NCBI GenBank assembly: GCA_023701385.1
Contig: JAMPXC010000020.1
Location: 1-53,473, forward strand
Source: Pseudobdellovibrio sp.
GTDB taxonomy: Bacteria; Bdellovibrionota; Bdellovibrionia; Bdellovibrionales; Bdellovibrionaceae
Length of the DNA: 53,473 nucleotides
Reading direction: 5' to 3'
Position 1 is the stretch's first letter, and every line of letters begins with the position of its first letter. Of the stretch, positions 8,079 through 17,369 are shown piece after piece. The position numbers were made by a program, and so were the translations under genes. The notes beneath the pieces are model-generated. The model saw only the letters and a program-made list of their open reading frames with translations, ran no database searches and was not told the DNA's origin.

Positions 8079-11000
8079 TCTGCCCCGATGCGCCTTGGCC
8101 CGCTAAATCAGTGCGGTATAAACCTTTGGCGTAAATACCTGGTACTTTAAAGCGACCTTTTGAAACCGCTTTAATTTTATAAGTGTATTCAGTCATATCT
8201 TTACCGATCTGCGCGTAAATATTTACACGATCTTCTCTGACATCGATAAGTTGTGTGAGCATCGGCATAACCGACGAAGTTTGTGCGTAGGCTTTATTGA
8301 CTAATAATTTAATTGGCCAGAAAGAAGCACCCTCGCCGCCTTCACCTTCGTATTCGTATTCGCCTTCTCCTTCGCCATTACTTTCATCTTGATACATTGG
8401 CGCTTCGCCGCCAGTGCCATCGTCTTCTGGCGCTGCTGAAGCTTTACGAACTGAATCCATCACCACTTCAAAACCGGCCGGTAATAAATCCATAATCACC
8501 ACTGATGACATATCATTCCGCGAAGCACGGGCTCTGATTTTAACAATAATTTCTTCACCAATCGCTGTTTCAGTCACAGGTTTACCTTCGACTGTTTCAA
8601 AGCTGCGTGAAATTTCTAAGCCTTGGTAACTTTGTTTCATGGTTTCATCTTTATTAAATCCACCATTTACATAAGTTAGTAAAACCGGGCTTCCCGCATT
8701 TTCAATCACAAGTTTTTTATAGCCTTCTAAAAGATCGATCTTTTTCTGTGATTTAATATCAGTTTTTTTATCGCTGCCATCAACTGCTGTGAATTTTAGT
8801 TTGTCGATATTTGCAGCAGCTGATCCTGATTTCATTAATGTATCTAAGCTCATTAATAGATAACTTGCCGAATACGTATTCATTTGGCCACGGTTAGCAA
8901 ATTCAATCACATTAAAGAAAGCTTTTGAGGTAAATACATCGTTAGCTTTATCTGGAAAGTGCTTGATAGCTACTGCGAAGTTTTCAAAAAGCTCTGATTG
9001 TGGAAAGATGTATGTATTTTCTAAAGTCACATCCTTATTATCTTTAACCAGCGCTAAAGCTTTTTGGCTTAAGTCATCTTGCATCGCCATTTTATAACTT
9101 GCGGCTAAATACTGAGCCGCTATCGGCGAGAAATCTTTTTTAGCCGTTTTATCTTTTAGTAACGTCGCCATATTCTTAAGATCTTCTTTAGGAATATATT
9201 GCGAACGCACTAGAAGATAAATTGCTTTTGTTTTACGGAATAAATCCATCTTAGACTGTGTTTGGTTATAATCTGCTTTTAAGCTTGTTAAATAACGCTT
9301 CCACATATCTTCAGGAATAGGTTCGCCTTTTTCCTGCATATATAAAAAGATCATGCCTAAGTGTAACGACACATCCCAGTTAGCTTGCACTTCATTCGGA
9401 TAAAGCGAAAAAGCACCTGTTGACTGCTGACGGGCACGTAATAACGCAATTAATTTATTCATTTTTTGCGTGTCATCTTTTGTTTTATCACTTTTTTGCA
9501 CTAAAGCTGTTAACTGGCTGGCAATCTGTTCTGAACATAAAAAGTCATTTAATTCATAAAACGAAGTAAATGGTTTTACTAAATCATTAATCGAAGTGTG
9601 CAGCTGAACAAAGTTTTTTCTAAACTCAGGCTTTTTATCATCTGCAAGAGCTAATTCAACCGGTTTATCTTGCACGATCATCCATTCAATTTTTTGCTGG
9701 TACGGAATCGCCGGGCGGTTTGAAACTTGAATTTCAACTTTCGCTTTTTTAGCACCAATGCCCGCCGTAACCGTGATTGGGTATGAACCAAGCTTGTCAG
9801 TTGCTTTTGCGCGGATATTAAAACTTTTTTCTTTATTTTCAGGAATTGCGATTTTTTCTACACCTTTATCCACAATCGTGAAACCTTCACCGCTTGTGAC
9901 ATTCATCTCAACTTGAGCTTCAGCACCGCTGCCTTTAAGTTGGTTTGCAACAATTAAACTTACTTCAAACTCATCGTTGGGAGCTGTGAATGTCGTGGCT
10001 GTGGCATTGATAATAAAATCACCGCGCACATTCACATCTAAGCTATCTGATCCAAGCTTTTTATCATCAGCTGCGACCACCATAACTTTTAAGTTACCGT
10101 TGAAATGATCTGGTACTTTATATTGAAAGTTTGACCACTTATCAGTTAATTCAACAACACCCATCCACTGAGCTACAGGAGGAAGATTTTTACGTTTAAA
10201 TGGATTTAAACTTCGACCTAAACTTGCACCCTCGTCACCACCGGCGGCTTTTGGTAGAATCGAGTTAAAGTCAGGCATCACTAAATCTAAAATTTGGTAT
10301 GTATTGACTTGTAAAGCTTTTTTCTGAAAGAAGTAATTTAAGGGCTGAGGTAACTTGTAATTAGCCACTTGTAAAATACCTTCATCTACCAAGTAAATGG
10401 CGGCTTTTGTGCTTTGATCCGCTTTTACTTTAAAGTTTAATGTTTCACCAGGCTTCACAACATCCGGTGCAGCAATTTGAACTTTAGATCTACGCGCTTC
10501 TAAATCAATCGCAAAAGTCGCAGCTCCATAAGCCAGAGGTGATGTATAAATCTCTTCAGATTGCGCATCACGAAGCATAGTCACTACGATATAGGCTTGG
10601 CCTTCTAAGCCTGCTGGAATCTGAATTTTTTCAACCGTGCTTTTTGAATTCGTTTTAAACCATTTACGCGCATAAACTTTGTCGCGCTCAATCGTGATTA
10701 AGCCTGCTCCCACATACGGTGATTTAATCTGCACTTCGATTTCTTCGTTTTGTTTATAATCTTTTTTGTTAAGACCCAGTTTTAAGATCGAAGATTTTTC
10801 TAAACCACGTTCAATATCAGCAGTGCCCACAATATTAAAAGCTAAACGGTTTAATTCGGTTTTTTGCGCGTCTTTAAAAACTAAGATATATTCACCGACT
10901 TGGTTGGTTTCTAATTTAAACTTCGTAGGCTTTGTTGTTGTTGCAACTTTATACGTTTTCAAAACATTTTGTTTGTAAACTGTTTGGTACGCGTAAGTTT

Positions 11001-13878
11001 CATTCGGTAATTTCATTAGAACCGACGTTGGTTTTTTCTCAACCAATTCAACTTGAATATCACCCACCGCCATGGGATCTAATTTTGAATCGACAGTTAA
11101 TAATTCAATCTGGGCATGAGTATCTTTTTTAATAAATGATAAATCCAGTAAATCAGAACGATAACCTAATAAATAATCCTGCTCAGAAATTAATTGGCTC
11201 AATTGCGCTTTAACGCTTTTGCCACCTTCAGTTTCAAAAACCTCTGAATCGACATACAGGCGGTATAAAGATCTCTCTAACTGGTCAAAACTTAATTTCC
11301 ATTCAGCTTCACCGTTCTCATTGGTTTTTACATCAGGAAGCGAATCATTAATTTCAATTTGTGTAGGTTTTGGAACATTAAAGTAATAGTCTTTCCACTT
11401 TTTAAAATACACGTCCGTGGCTTTAATGCGAATTTTTGAACGAGCCGTTCTATCTGAGGCTGGTTTTCCGTAAAGGTTAAAAGCTGTTAAATTTAGCTTT
11501 AAATCTTTAGGTTTAACCCAACCCTCTAGCTCAGTTTGTGATAGTGTTGTGCGTACTTTGATTTGATCGGGTTGAAATTCTTCGACTTGAAACGGCGTAC
11601 TTCCAATCATCACCTGTGATTTATCCGGCTGTTTAATATAAGCATATATGCTGTAACTACCGGTTTCAAAATAGTCTTCGGTTTTAAATGTTACATTTTC
11701 AATCGAGTTTGAGCTGACTTTAATAGTTTGCTTAAACACTTCTTGGCCTGTGGGATTAAGAATCGAAATATCAACCGGAATTTGTGAAAAAACTTTTCCC
11801 CAGTTTTTAGAACGCACGATAAGACCGAAGTCGGCCTTTTCGCCTGGGCGGTAGATTCCGCGGTCTGAGAACATATAAGCATTTAACTGATCTGATTCTG
11901 AAGAATCACGCGCGCCACCGATATCAAATGAAGTTAAATCTAACTCCCGTGAATACGAATTAAATGGAACAAACGAAATGCTTTCGCCTTGTACAGCTGT
12001 AAAAGCGATAGGTTCTTTATCGTAGTTAAAATCTTTTAAGTTTGGAAATTCAGCATAACCTTGAGCATTGGTATCGACACTTAAAACATTTAAACCATTT
12101 TGTCCGAGTACGCTGACTTTAGCGCCAGCCACTGGTTGGCCCGTACTTACATTTTGTACGAACACTTCATAACTTCCGGCCACTGTTTTTTTAACGATCA
12201 ACCCCAGATCAGATAAAATCACAAAACGGCGGTCATCCACATAAGCTGTTGAATCTTTTGATTGCACTGAAACTAAGAACAAACCTTTTTTGCCCGCTGA
12301 TAAAAAAGTTCCTAAATCAATCGAACTAAACTGCGTTTTCTGCGGATTTTTATTAATTAATGGAATATCACCAGTAAAACGTTCGGCAATACGGTCCGGG
12401 CGGATATCGTAAATATCAGGTTTCGTAAATTCATACACTAAAGATGGAATCAGATGATTCACATGCTCAGGGCGAATTTGGTGCACTTGATACGTGATTT
12501 TATTTAAATTACGCGAAACTAAAGAAAGCTGTTTGCTGCCTGTTAGCGGCAATAGCGAACCTTTGCCCATAATTTGTAAATCAGATGGGTATTGTGGAAC
12601 CGTAATCACTTTTTCAAAATCATCTTTTAATTTAAAACCACCAAAAGAGGTCGTATTACGCGGAATTTTTACATATAAACCACGCCCCGGTGTCGAAGTG
12701 AATTTATAAGAGTGTTCAAGTGATACCAACTGTTCTGAAGGAATTGTTGTGAGTTCCAGTTTTTTAGAACGTTTTAATTCAGCCTCTGTCACTTCTGAAA
12801 CGCTTGCCCAAGGGTACGGTTGTTTTTTCTTTTCTGCTGGATCTAACTGTAGCGGTAACTCATACACTTCAATAGATTTAAATAATTCTTCAGAGGCAAT
12901 TTCAGCGATATTTTCAAAACGTAAAATCTGCTCTGATTCAAACTTTTCATTACGTGCAATGACGATTGAAGCATTGGTGATTTTAAAATAATCGTAAAGT
13001 GAAGGTACTTTAATAACTGCATCTGCCGTATCAACAGCTTCGCCACCAAGTGGTGTGGTAAAACCATGATCTACCACGTAACGGTAAGTCATATTATTGT
13101 CGCCAATTTTTAAATTCGCCGATTGCACGTACATATTGGCTTTTAACTCATCAAACGAAACTGAAAATTCTAAATTTGATTTTTTCTCTAAGCCGCCGTC
13201 TGCTTTTTCCATTAATGTTAAACGCTTTTTTACTGATTCAGCATCAACCGGATAGTTAAAATGAAATGTCGCGATCACTTTTTTATTATCTGCAAAACGT
13301 GGATCTTGGTGAAAGGCAGAACTGATACTATAAGCCTTAAGATTCTCAACTTCAAATTTAAAATCGTAATCTTTAAGAATGATATTTGGCCCTAAGATTT
13401 TTTTCGCAATTCGGCCTTCAAATTTTTCGCCAATCGGCCAATCACTTTTGCCTTTTTCCATGATCGGGGTAAATTTTAATTCTTTATCTGAAATCCAAAC
13501 CCACTGACCGTTAATTTCTGGTTTTAATTTAATACCGTCAGCTAAGGGTTTACCGATCGCATCGACAGAAGCGGCTGATTTACTGAAAGTTAAATACAGC
13601 GCACGCACTTCTGGTTTTTCAAAATCGTACTTATAGATTTTTCCGACTTTAACAGTCACCGCATCAGGCTGTGGCAAATTGTCGTAATAATTTTTAGCCC
13701 ACAAGCCACCGATAACAACCGCGGCCAGCGCACCTAAACTAATAAACACTTTTTTAGTGCGCTCTGGATTTGCATTTAATTTGTTAAAAATTTTTTGTAA
13801 CCAACTAGGTTTTGTGTACTGAATGTCACCGAAAACTTTCGACAGTAGCTGACTAAAAACATAAAAGAATTTTTTCAT
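8065..13878 (-). CDS. Bacterial alpha-2-macroglobulin, thioester type, membrane anchored
   Basis: This 1937-residue protein is slightly longer than E. coli YfhM. One hydrophobic segment (about 42-63) anchors it, with the bulk in the periplasm. Macroglobulin-like beta domains follow (ISILNPTGQEVF, YSIYAYIKQPD, VYARKWF). The thioester motif CSEQ is present at Cys1448-Gln1451, inside the alpha-toroid region, so protease trapping should work. Near the C-terminus a Gly/Glu/Tyr-rich insert (about 1818-1850) interrupts the receptor-binding-like domain. There is no lipobox, unlike E. coli, where the protein is a lipoprotein. First gene of the operon with pbpC and the AI-2E permease. Confidence 0.93.
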   Translation of the reverse strand: MKKFFYVFSQLLSKVFGDIQYTKPSWLQKIFNKLNANPERTKKVFISLGALAAVVIGGLWAKNYYDNLPQPDAVTVKVGKIYKYDFEKPEVRALYLTFSKSAASVDAIGKPLADGIKLKPEINGQWVWISDKELKFTPIMEKGKSDWPIGEKFEGRIAKKILGPNIILKDYDFKFEVENLKAYSISSAFHQDPRFADNKKVIATFHFNYPVDAESVKKRLTLMEKADGGLEKKSNLEFSVSFDELKANMYVQSANLKIGDNNMTYRYVVDHGFTTPLGGEAVDTADAVIKVPSLYDYFKITNASIVIARNEKFESEQILRFENIAEIASEELFKSIEVYELPLQLDPAEKKKQPYPWASVSEVTEAELKRSKKLELTTIPSEQLVSLEHSYKFTSTPGRGLYVKIPRNTTSFGGFKLKDDFEKVITVPQYPSDLQIMGKGSLLPLTGSKQLSLVSRNLNKITYQVHQIRPEHVNHLIPSLVYEFTKPDIYDIRPDRIAERFTGDIPLINKNPQKTQFSSIDLGTFLSAGKKGLFLVSVQSKDSTAYVDDRRFVILSDLGLIVKKTVAGSYEVFVQNVSTGQPVAGAKVSVLGQNGLNVLSVDTNAQGYAEFPNLKDFNYDKEPIAFTAVQGESISFVPFNSYSRELDLTSFDIGGARDSSESDQLNAYMFSDRGIYRPGEKADFGLIVRSKNWGKVFSQIPVDISILNPTGQEVFKQTIKVSSNSIENVTFKTEDYFETGSYSIYAYIKQPDKSQVMIGSTPFQVEEFQPDQIKVRTTLSQTELEGWVKPKDLKLNLTAFNLYGKPASDRTARSKIRIKATDVYFKKWKDYYFNVPKPTQIEINDSLPDVKTNENGEAEWKLSFDQLERSLYRLYVDSEVFETEGGKSVKAQLSQLISEQDYLLGYRSDLLDLSFIKKDTHAQIELLTVDSKLDPMAVGDIQVELVEKKPTSVLMKLPNETYAYQTVYKQNVLKTYKVATTTKPTKFKLETNQVGEYILVFKDAQKTELNRLAFNIVGTADIERGLEKSSILKLGLNKKDYKQNEEIEVQIKSPYVGAGLITIERDKVYARKWFKTNSKSTVEKIQIPAGLEGQAYIVVTMLRDAQSEEIYTSPLAYGAATFAIDLEARRSKVQIAAPDVVKPGETLNFKVKADQSTKAAIYLVDEGILQVANYKLPQPLNYFFQKKALQVNTYQILDLVMPDFNSILPKAAGGDEGASLGRSLNPFKRKNLPPVAQWMGVVELTDKWSNFQYKVPDHFNGNLKVMVVAADDKKLGSDSLDVNVRGDFIINATATTFTAPNDEFEVSLIVANQLKGSGAEAQVEMNVTSGEGFTIVDKGVEKIAIPENKEKSFNIRAKATDKLGSYPITVTAGIGAKKAKVEIQVSNRPAIPYQQKIEWMIVQDKPVELALADDKKPEFRKNFVQLHTSINDLVKPFTSFYELNDFLCSEQIASQLTALVQKSDKTKDDTQKMNKLIALLRARQQSTGAFSLYPNEVQANWDVSLHLGMIFLYMQEKGEPIPEDMWKRYLTSLKADYNQTQSKMDLFRKTKAIYLLVRSQYIPKEDLKNMATLLKDKTAKKDFSPIAAQYLAASYKMAMQDDLSQKALALVKDNKDVTLENTYIFPQSELFENFAVAIKHFPDKANDVFTSKAFFNVIEFANRGQMNTYSASYLLMSLDTLMKSGSAAANIDKLKFTAVDGSDKKTDIKSQKKIDLLEGYKKLVIENAGSPVLLTYVNGGFNKDETMKQSYQGLEISRSFETVEGKPVTETAIGEEIIVKIRARASRNDMSSVVIMDLLPAGFEVVMDSVRKASAAPEDDGTGGEAPMYQDESNGEGEGEYEYEGEGGEGASFWPIKLLVNKAYAQTSSVMPMLTQLIDVREDRVNIYAQIGKDMTEYTYKIKAVSKGRFKVPGIYAKGLYRTDLAGQGASGQIEVK

Positions 13879-13933
13879 GCTACTATTTAATTACATCTTT
13901 AACGTTTCGGGTATCGGTACACCGGTCTTTTGT

Positions 13934-14536
13934 CTAGTGTGGTGAACGATGTAAATGTTCAGCTTTATCCGTCGGTACACCAATCGTTCGGCGATGTGGA
14001 CCTTCAGCAATTTCTTCCATCAGCTTTTTGCAAAACGCCGGAATGTCTGCTGGTTTTCGACTGGTCACTAAACCTTGATCGGCTACAACCTCTTGATCAA
14101 CCCATTTAGCTCCGGCATTGATCAGATCAGTTTTTAGCGAAGGCCACGATGTCACAACTCGCCCTTCTAAAATATTGGTTTCAACTAATGTCCATGGGCC
14201 ATGGCAAATAGCGCCGATAGGTTTTCCGCTGTCAACGAACTGACTGACAAAATGAACAGCCGCTTCGCTCGTACGTAAAATGTCTGGATTTATAACTCCG
14301 CCAGGAAGAACTAAAGCATCGTATTCTTCCGCTTGTGCATGAGGGACTGTCACATCCACCATGATTTCATCGTTCCAATCTTTATCTTTCCAGGTACGAA
14401 TGGTTCCCTGTTTTAACGAAACGATATCAACGATGGCTTCATAGTCTTCTAAAATTTCTTTGGGTTTAGTCAATTCAGAATATTCGACGCCATCAGTTGC
14501 AAGGATGGCGATTTTTTTGCCTTTAATGGGATGCAT
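13934..14536 (-). CDS. DJ-1/PfpI-family protein
   Basis: This 200-residue class I glutamine-amidotransferase-like protein belongs to the PfpI/YhbO branch. The nucleophile elbow is GAICHGPW with Cys111 and His112, and the early acidic residue lies in GVEYSEL (18-23). These proteins act as stress-related deglycases, chaperones or peptidases in the cytoplasm. An upstream in-frame start at 14563 exists, but the strong site GAAGGAGGT sits just before the ATG at 14536, so I use that start. It stands alone between the A2M gene and the small exported protein. Confidence 0.88.
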   Translation of the reverse strand: MHPIKGKKIAILATDGVEYSELTKPKEILEDYEAIVDIVSLKQGTIRTWKDKDWNDEIMVDVTVPHAQAEEYDALVLPGGVINPDILRTSEAAVHFVSQFVDSGKPIGAICHGPWTLVETNILEGRVVTSWPSLKTDLINAGAKWVDQEVVADQGLVTSRKPADIPAFCKKLMEEIAEGPHRRTIGVPTDKAEHLHRSPH

Positions 14537-14590
14537 AAGACCTCCTTCATGCAAATTACTCACAAGGAAGTCGCAAAAATTGTGCCCGTC

Positions 14591-14899
14591 CTATTGATTT
14601 ACAATCGCACAACCGACGCGATCACTTACAAATTTAGCCACAGAGGGTTTGAAGTCCATTCCCATAATGCCTGACGAAACAGATTTATTAGCAGCATCAA
14701 TATTAATGGTAAAAATCTGTGGTTCAACCTTACTGTAGTTGGTGCAGTAGTCTTGGTTCATTTTCATCACGTACAAACAGTTGCATGTGTGGAAGGCGCG
14801 GTATCGAGTCGCTAAAAAAGCCAACGGTGTTTTATACGGAGTCACGTTAAAAGCTTGGGCTGATAAAGCAAAAAGTAATGTCGCTAAAAATGTTTTCAT
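14591..14899 (-). CDS. Small exported protein
   Basis: This 102-residue protein has a signal peptide (MKTFLATLLFALSAQA). The mature part has four Cys, including a CNC pair, compatible with disulphides in the periplasm. I recognise no family. Its ATG shares one base with the stop of the upstream beta-lactamase-fold gene (TAATG), so the two are translationally coupled and may work together. Confidence 0.7.
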   Translation of the reverse strand: MKTFLATLLFALSAQAFNVTPYKTPLAFLATRYRAFHTCNCLYVMKMNQDYCTNYSKVEPQIFTINIDAANKSVSSGIMGMDFKPSVAKFVSDRVGCAIVNQ

Positions 14900-15960
14900 T
14901 ATTTAACTCCTCCAGCTTGATGTTCTTCGACGGCACGCACCGCTTTTTCAATCACATCCACCAGTTCAAAATTTGAAGTCGGATCTTGATTATTACCCAT
15001 GCGCACTAACACCATCTTTAATGACGGCACGATCACTAGGTACTGCCCCCAATGTCCGTTGGCAATTAACGTATCAGGAATTCTTCTCGCTTGAGCTATT
15101 TTTGGATTTAACGTCCACCAGCTTCGTTTTGAATATAAAACTTCATTGCCATACAGAGCTAGATCAAAAGCTTCAGGGCGTTGGTTCGTGTAATCAACCC
15201 AGGCTTCAGAAAAAATTCTTTTTCCGTTCCACATTCCACGCGCGATATAAAGTTCGCCAATTTTTGCAAAATCACGAGGGCGAATATACATTGAAGATCC
15301 ACCACCGAAGTTTCCGGCCTGGTCTTGACCGAAAGTCACATCGATTCCTAACGGATCAAAAAGGTATTTCCACGGAAATATCTGCTCTTCAACAACCGGA
15401 ACCGCCGCTCTGGCTAAAGCCATCACAAAAGTTGAATCTCCGGTCGAATAATTCCATTCATTTTTACCCGGAGTTTTTGAAGGGTGTGAAATAATAAAAT
15501 TTGAAGTGTTCGCGATACCATCGCCGTACAGAAGTTGTCCTACGGATGATTGTTCACGATCGCCACTTGGGTCTTCATACAATTCATTCCAGATTAAACC
15601 TGATGACCAGCTTAAAAAATCTGCCGTACGTAAATCACAGTGGTTAAAATTTTTCGCTTCAGGAATATAATCACAGATCGAACGCTGAATGTTAATCTGT
15701 TTGGCGTAAACTAAGGCTCCTACAATGGCGCTCGACATACTTTTTGAAGCTGACCAGGCCACATGTTTGTTATTCGCAGTGTAGCCATTATTATAACGCT
15801 CAAACAAAAGTTCTTTGTCAGAATATAACAACAACGAATCTGTTTCAGTTTTCGGAGCGAAAGCAATTTGCTCCATTTGTTGTAAAGATGTTGTGGTTTT
15901 GCCTGCCAGTGCAGAAACCGCGAATAACGACACTACAAATAAAACAATTTTATTTTTCAT
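14899..15960 (-). CDS. Exported serine hydrolase, beta-lactamase class C fold
   Basis: This protein has about 353 residues. The signal peptide begins at the ATG at 15960 (MKNKIVLFVVSLFAVSALAG); a GTG at 15981 is in frame but only adds residues before it. The active-site set of the serine beta-lactamase/penicillin-binding family is present: SASK (Ser70-Lys73), YST at 171-173 in place of YxN, and HWG at 303-305 in place of KTG. This combination is typical of EstB-like esterases and D-aminopeptidase-like proteins rather than true beta-lactamases. The substrate is unknown. It is coupled to a small exported protein downstream. Confidence 0.85.
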   Translation of the reverse strand: MKNKIVLFVVSLFAVSALAGKTTTSLQQMEQIAFAPKTETDSLLLYSDKELLFERYNNGYTANNKHVAWSASKSMSSAIVGALVYAKQINIQRSICDYIPEAKNFNHCDLRTADFLSWSSGLIWNELYEDPSGDREQSSVGQLLYGDGIANTSNFIISHPSKTPGKNEWNYSTGDSTFVMALARAAVPVVEEQIFPWKYLFDPLGIDVTFGQDQAGNFGGGSSMYIRPRDFAKIGELYIARGMWNGKRIFSEAWVDYTNQRPEAFDLALYGNEVLYSKRSWWTLNPKIAQARRIPDTLIANGHWGQYLVIVPSLKMVLVRMGNNQDPTSNFELVDVIEKAVRAVEEHQAGGVK

Positions 15961-16091
15961 AGTAAAACCAGCTAACGACACAATAATGCGCTTGTCACTA
16001 GCTTCATAAAAAAGTTGTTAAAAAGGGGTTAAAATGCCCCCTATTTTTCAAAGAAAGAAACGAATTCACTGCCATAGACACCGAAGAGTGT

Positions 16092-16120
16092 TTGCAACAC
16101 GTTATTTCCGTGATTAAATT
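16092..16120 (+). promoter_or_regulatory. Possible sigma-70 promoter of the two-component block
   Basis: TTGCAA (16092-16097) and TAAATT (16115-16120) have 17-base spacing; each hexamer matches four of six consensus bases. They lie 27 bases before the ATG of the receiver-protein gene, which has GAGGGG as ribosome site. Confidence 0.35.
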
Positions 16121-16146
16121 ATCTGCGCATATAGAGGGGCAGTTGC

Positions 16147-16515
16147 ATGCGATCAATATTTTTTTTAGACGACAGCGAAGAATATCTCGATGTCATGAAA
16201 GTATTCGTACAAGCGGCGTGTAATTTTGAAGCAATCACCTGTTCAAATATCGAAAGCATGCAAAACCAAATCGAAGAAATCTTAAAAAGTGAAATGGCTT
16301 TTTTAGATATTAATTTAGGCTTAAACCAACCCTCTGGAATTCAAGCTTACCGCTGGTTAAAAAGCCAAGGTTACAACAAGCCTGTTTTCTTTCTGACCGG
16401 TCACGCTAAAGATTCTGACGAAGCCCGAGAGGCTGCAATTTTTGAAGATGCACGTGTACTTCAAAAACCTATTCCGCCGCAAGATTTTCGCGCTTTAATT
16501 GAGTCAACCCCATGA
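16147..16515 (+). CDS. Single-domain response regulator
   Basis: This 122-residue protein consists of one receiver domain and nothing else. The acidic pocket is DD at 8-9, the phosphoacceptor Asp54 lies in FLDINLG, the switch Thr84 in FLTGHAK, and Lys107 in LQKPIPP. It has no output domain, so it probably acts by phosphotransfer or protein contact. It overlaps the next gene by four bases (ATGA) and heads a three-gene operon with a membrane pseudo-kinase and a 7TMR-DISM kinase, which is the likely partner. Confidence 0.9.
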   Translation: MRSIFFLDDSEEYLDVMKVFVQAACNFEAITCSNIESMQNQIEEILKSEMAFLDINLGLNQPSGIQAYRWLKSQGYNKPVFFLTGHAKDSDEAREAAIFEDARVLQKPIPPQDFRALIESTP

Positions 16516-17369
16516 ATAACCCACTGGCTTTAGATGACAATCAATTAGCGGCGCGATCGACTCGTTATTTTGCCGTTGTAACATTATGCCTTTTACCGTT
16601 GGCATTGATTATTCGTATCAACACCAAACTGCCGATCACATGGTTATGGTATGTGGCTTTAGCTGTTGTGGCTTTTTCATTTTTTGTAACCAGCAAACTT
16701 CCACGTCTTAAAGCCAAGTACTGCGTGATACTTAACACTTTTATGGCCTTATGTGTACTTCTGCCAAGCAGCCAAACAGCGACGATCGCAGCCCAAAAAA
16801 ATCTACCTATCTCTTATTTCGGTACTTATAAAGTGATGTCGGTGATTATTGCTCTCTTAGCGCCTTTTCCGCATTATGCAGGCTACCTTTTACTGAGCCT
16901 TTGCTTACTTGTTCCGCCAATCCAAGTTTTATTATTTTCACCAGAAATCATTCATGCCTCTGGTCATTATGAGCCGTGGATGACCATGTGCTACTCCTTG
17001 GTTGCTTTTTTAGTTCTACATCACCGTATAAGCACATTAAGACTGCATGCCAATTTAATTGAGTCACAAACCAAAGAAAAAAGTTTACGAGATTTTGCCG
17101 ATGTTGCGATGGCATTACGCGACCTGACAAACACACCTCTACAATCTCTGGATTTAATAACAGACTTACTGCGTGAAGAAAAAATTTCGCAAAAGCAAGC
17201 CAGCGAACTTTTAAGCCGAACAACTTACCGCCTGCGCGATCTGATGCAAGTTTTAAGCGAACAGCAGAAAAAAATTGCTCGTCAGCAAGTTCAAGAGTCG
17301 ATGAACTCAATGGATATTATTCGTCAGGCTTTTGGTTCGATAAATAATTACGGCAAAAAGGACGACTAA
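16512..17369 (+). CDS. Membrane protein with degenerate kinase dimerisation helix
   Basis: This 285-residue protein has five or six hydrophobic segments within residues 20-185, then a cytoplasmic helical tail. The tail (about 190-260) resembles a histidine-kinase dimerisation hairpin (ALRDLTNTPLQSLDLITDLL), but the phosphorylatable His is missing and no ATPase domain follows. It could be a sensor module that pairs with the neighbouring kinase; this is inference. It is coupled on both sides: ATGA with the receiver gene and TAATG with the kinase gene. Confidence 0.75.
   Translation: MNNPLALDDNQLAARSTRYFAVVTLCLLPLALIIRINTKLPITWLWYVALAVVAFSFFVTSKLPRLKAKYCVILNTFMALCVLLPSSQTATIAAQKNLPISYFGTYKVMSVIIALLAPFPHYAGYLLLSLCLLVPPIQVLLFSPEIIHASGHYEPWMTMCYSLVAFLVLHHRISTLRLHANLIESQTKEKSLRDFADVAMALRDLTNTPLQSLDLITDLLREEKISQKQASELLSRTTYRLRDLMQVLSEQQKKIARQQVQESMNSMDIIRQAFGSINNYGKKDD

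Noticed and set aside
14973-15494. 173-residue ORF on the plus strand
   Set aside because: It lies antisense within the beta-lactamase-fold gene, which has a full active-site set; the ORF's composition is not protein-like.
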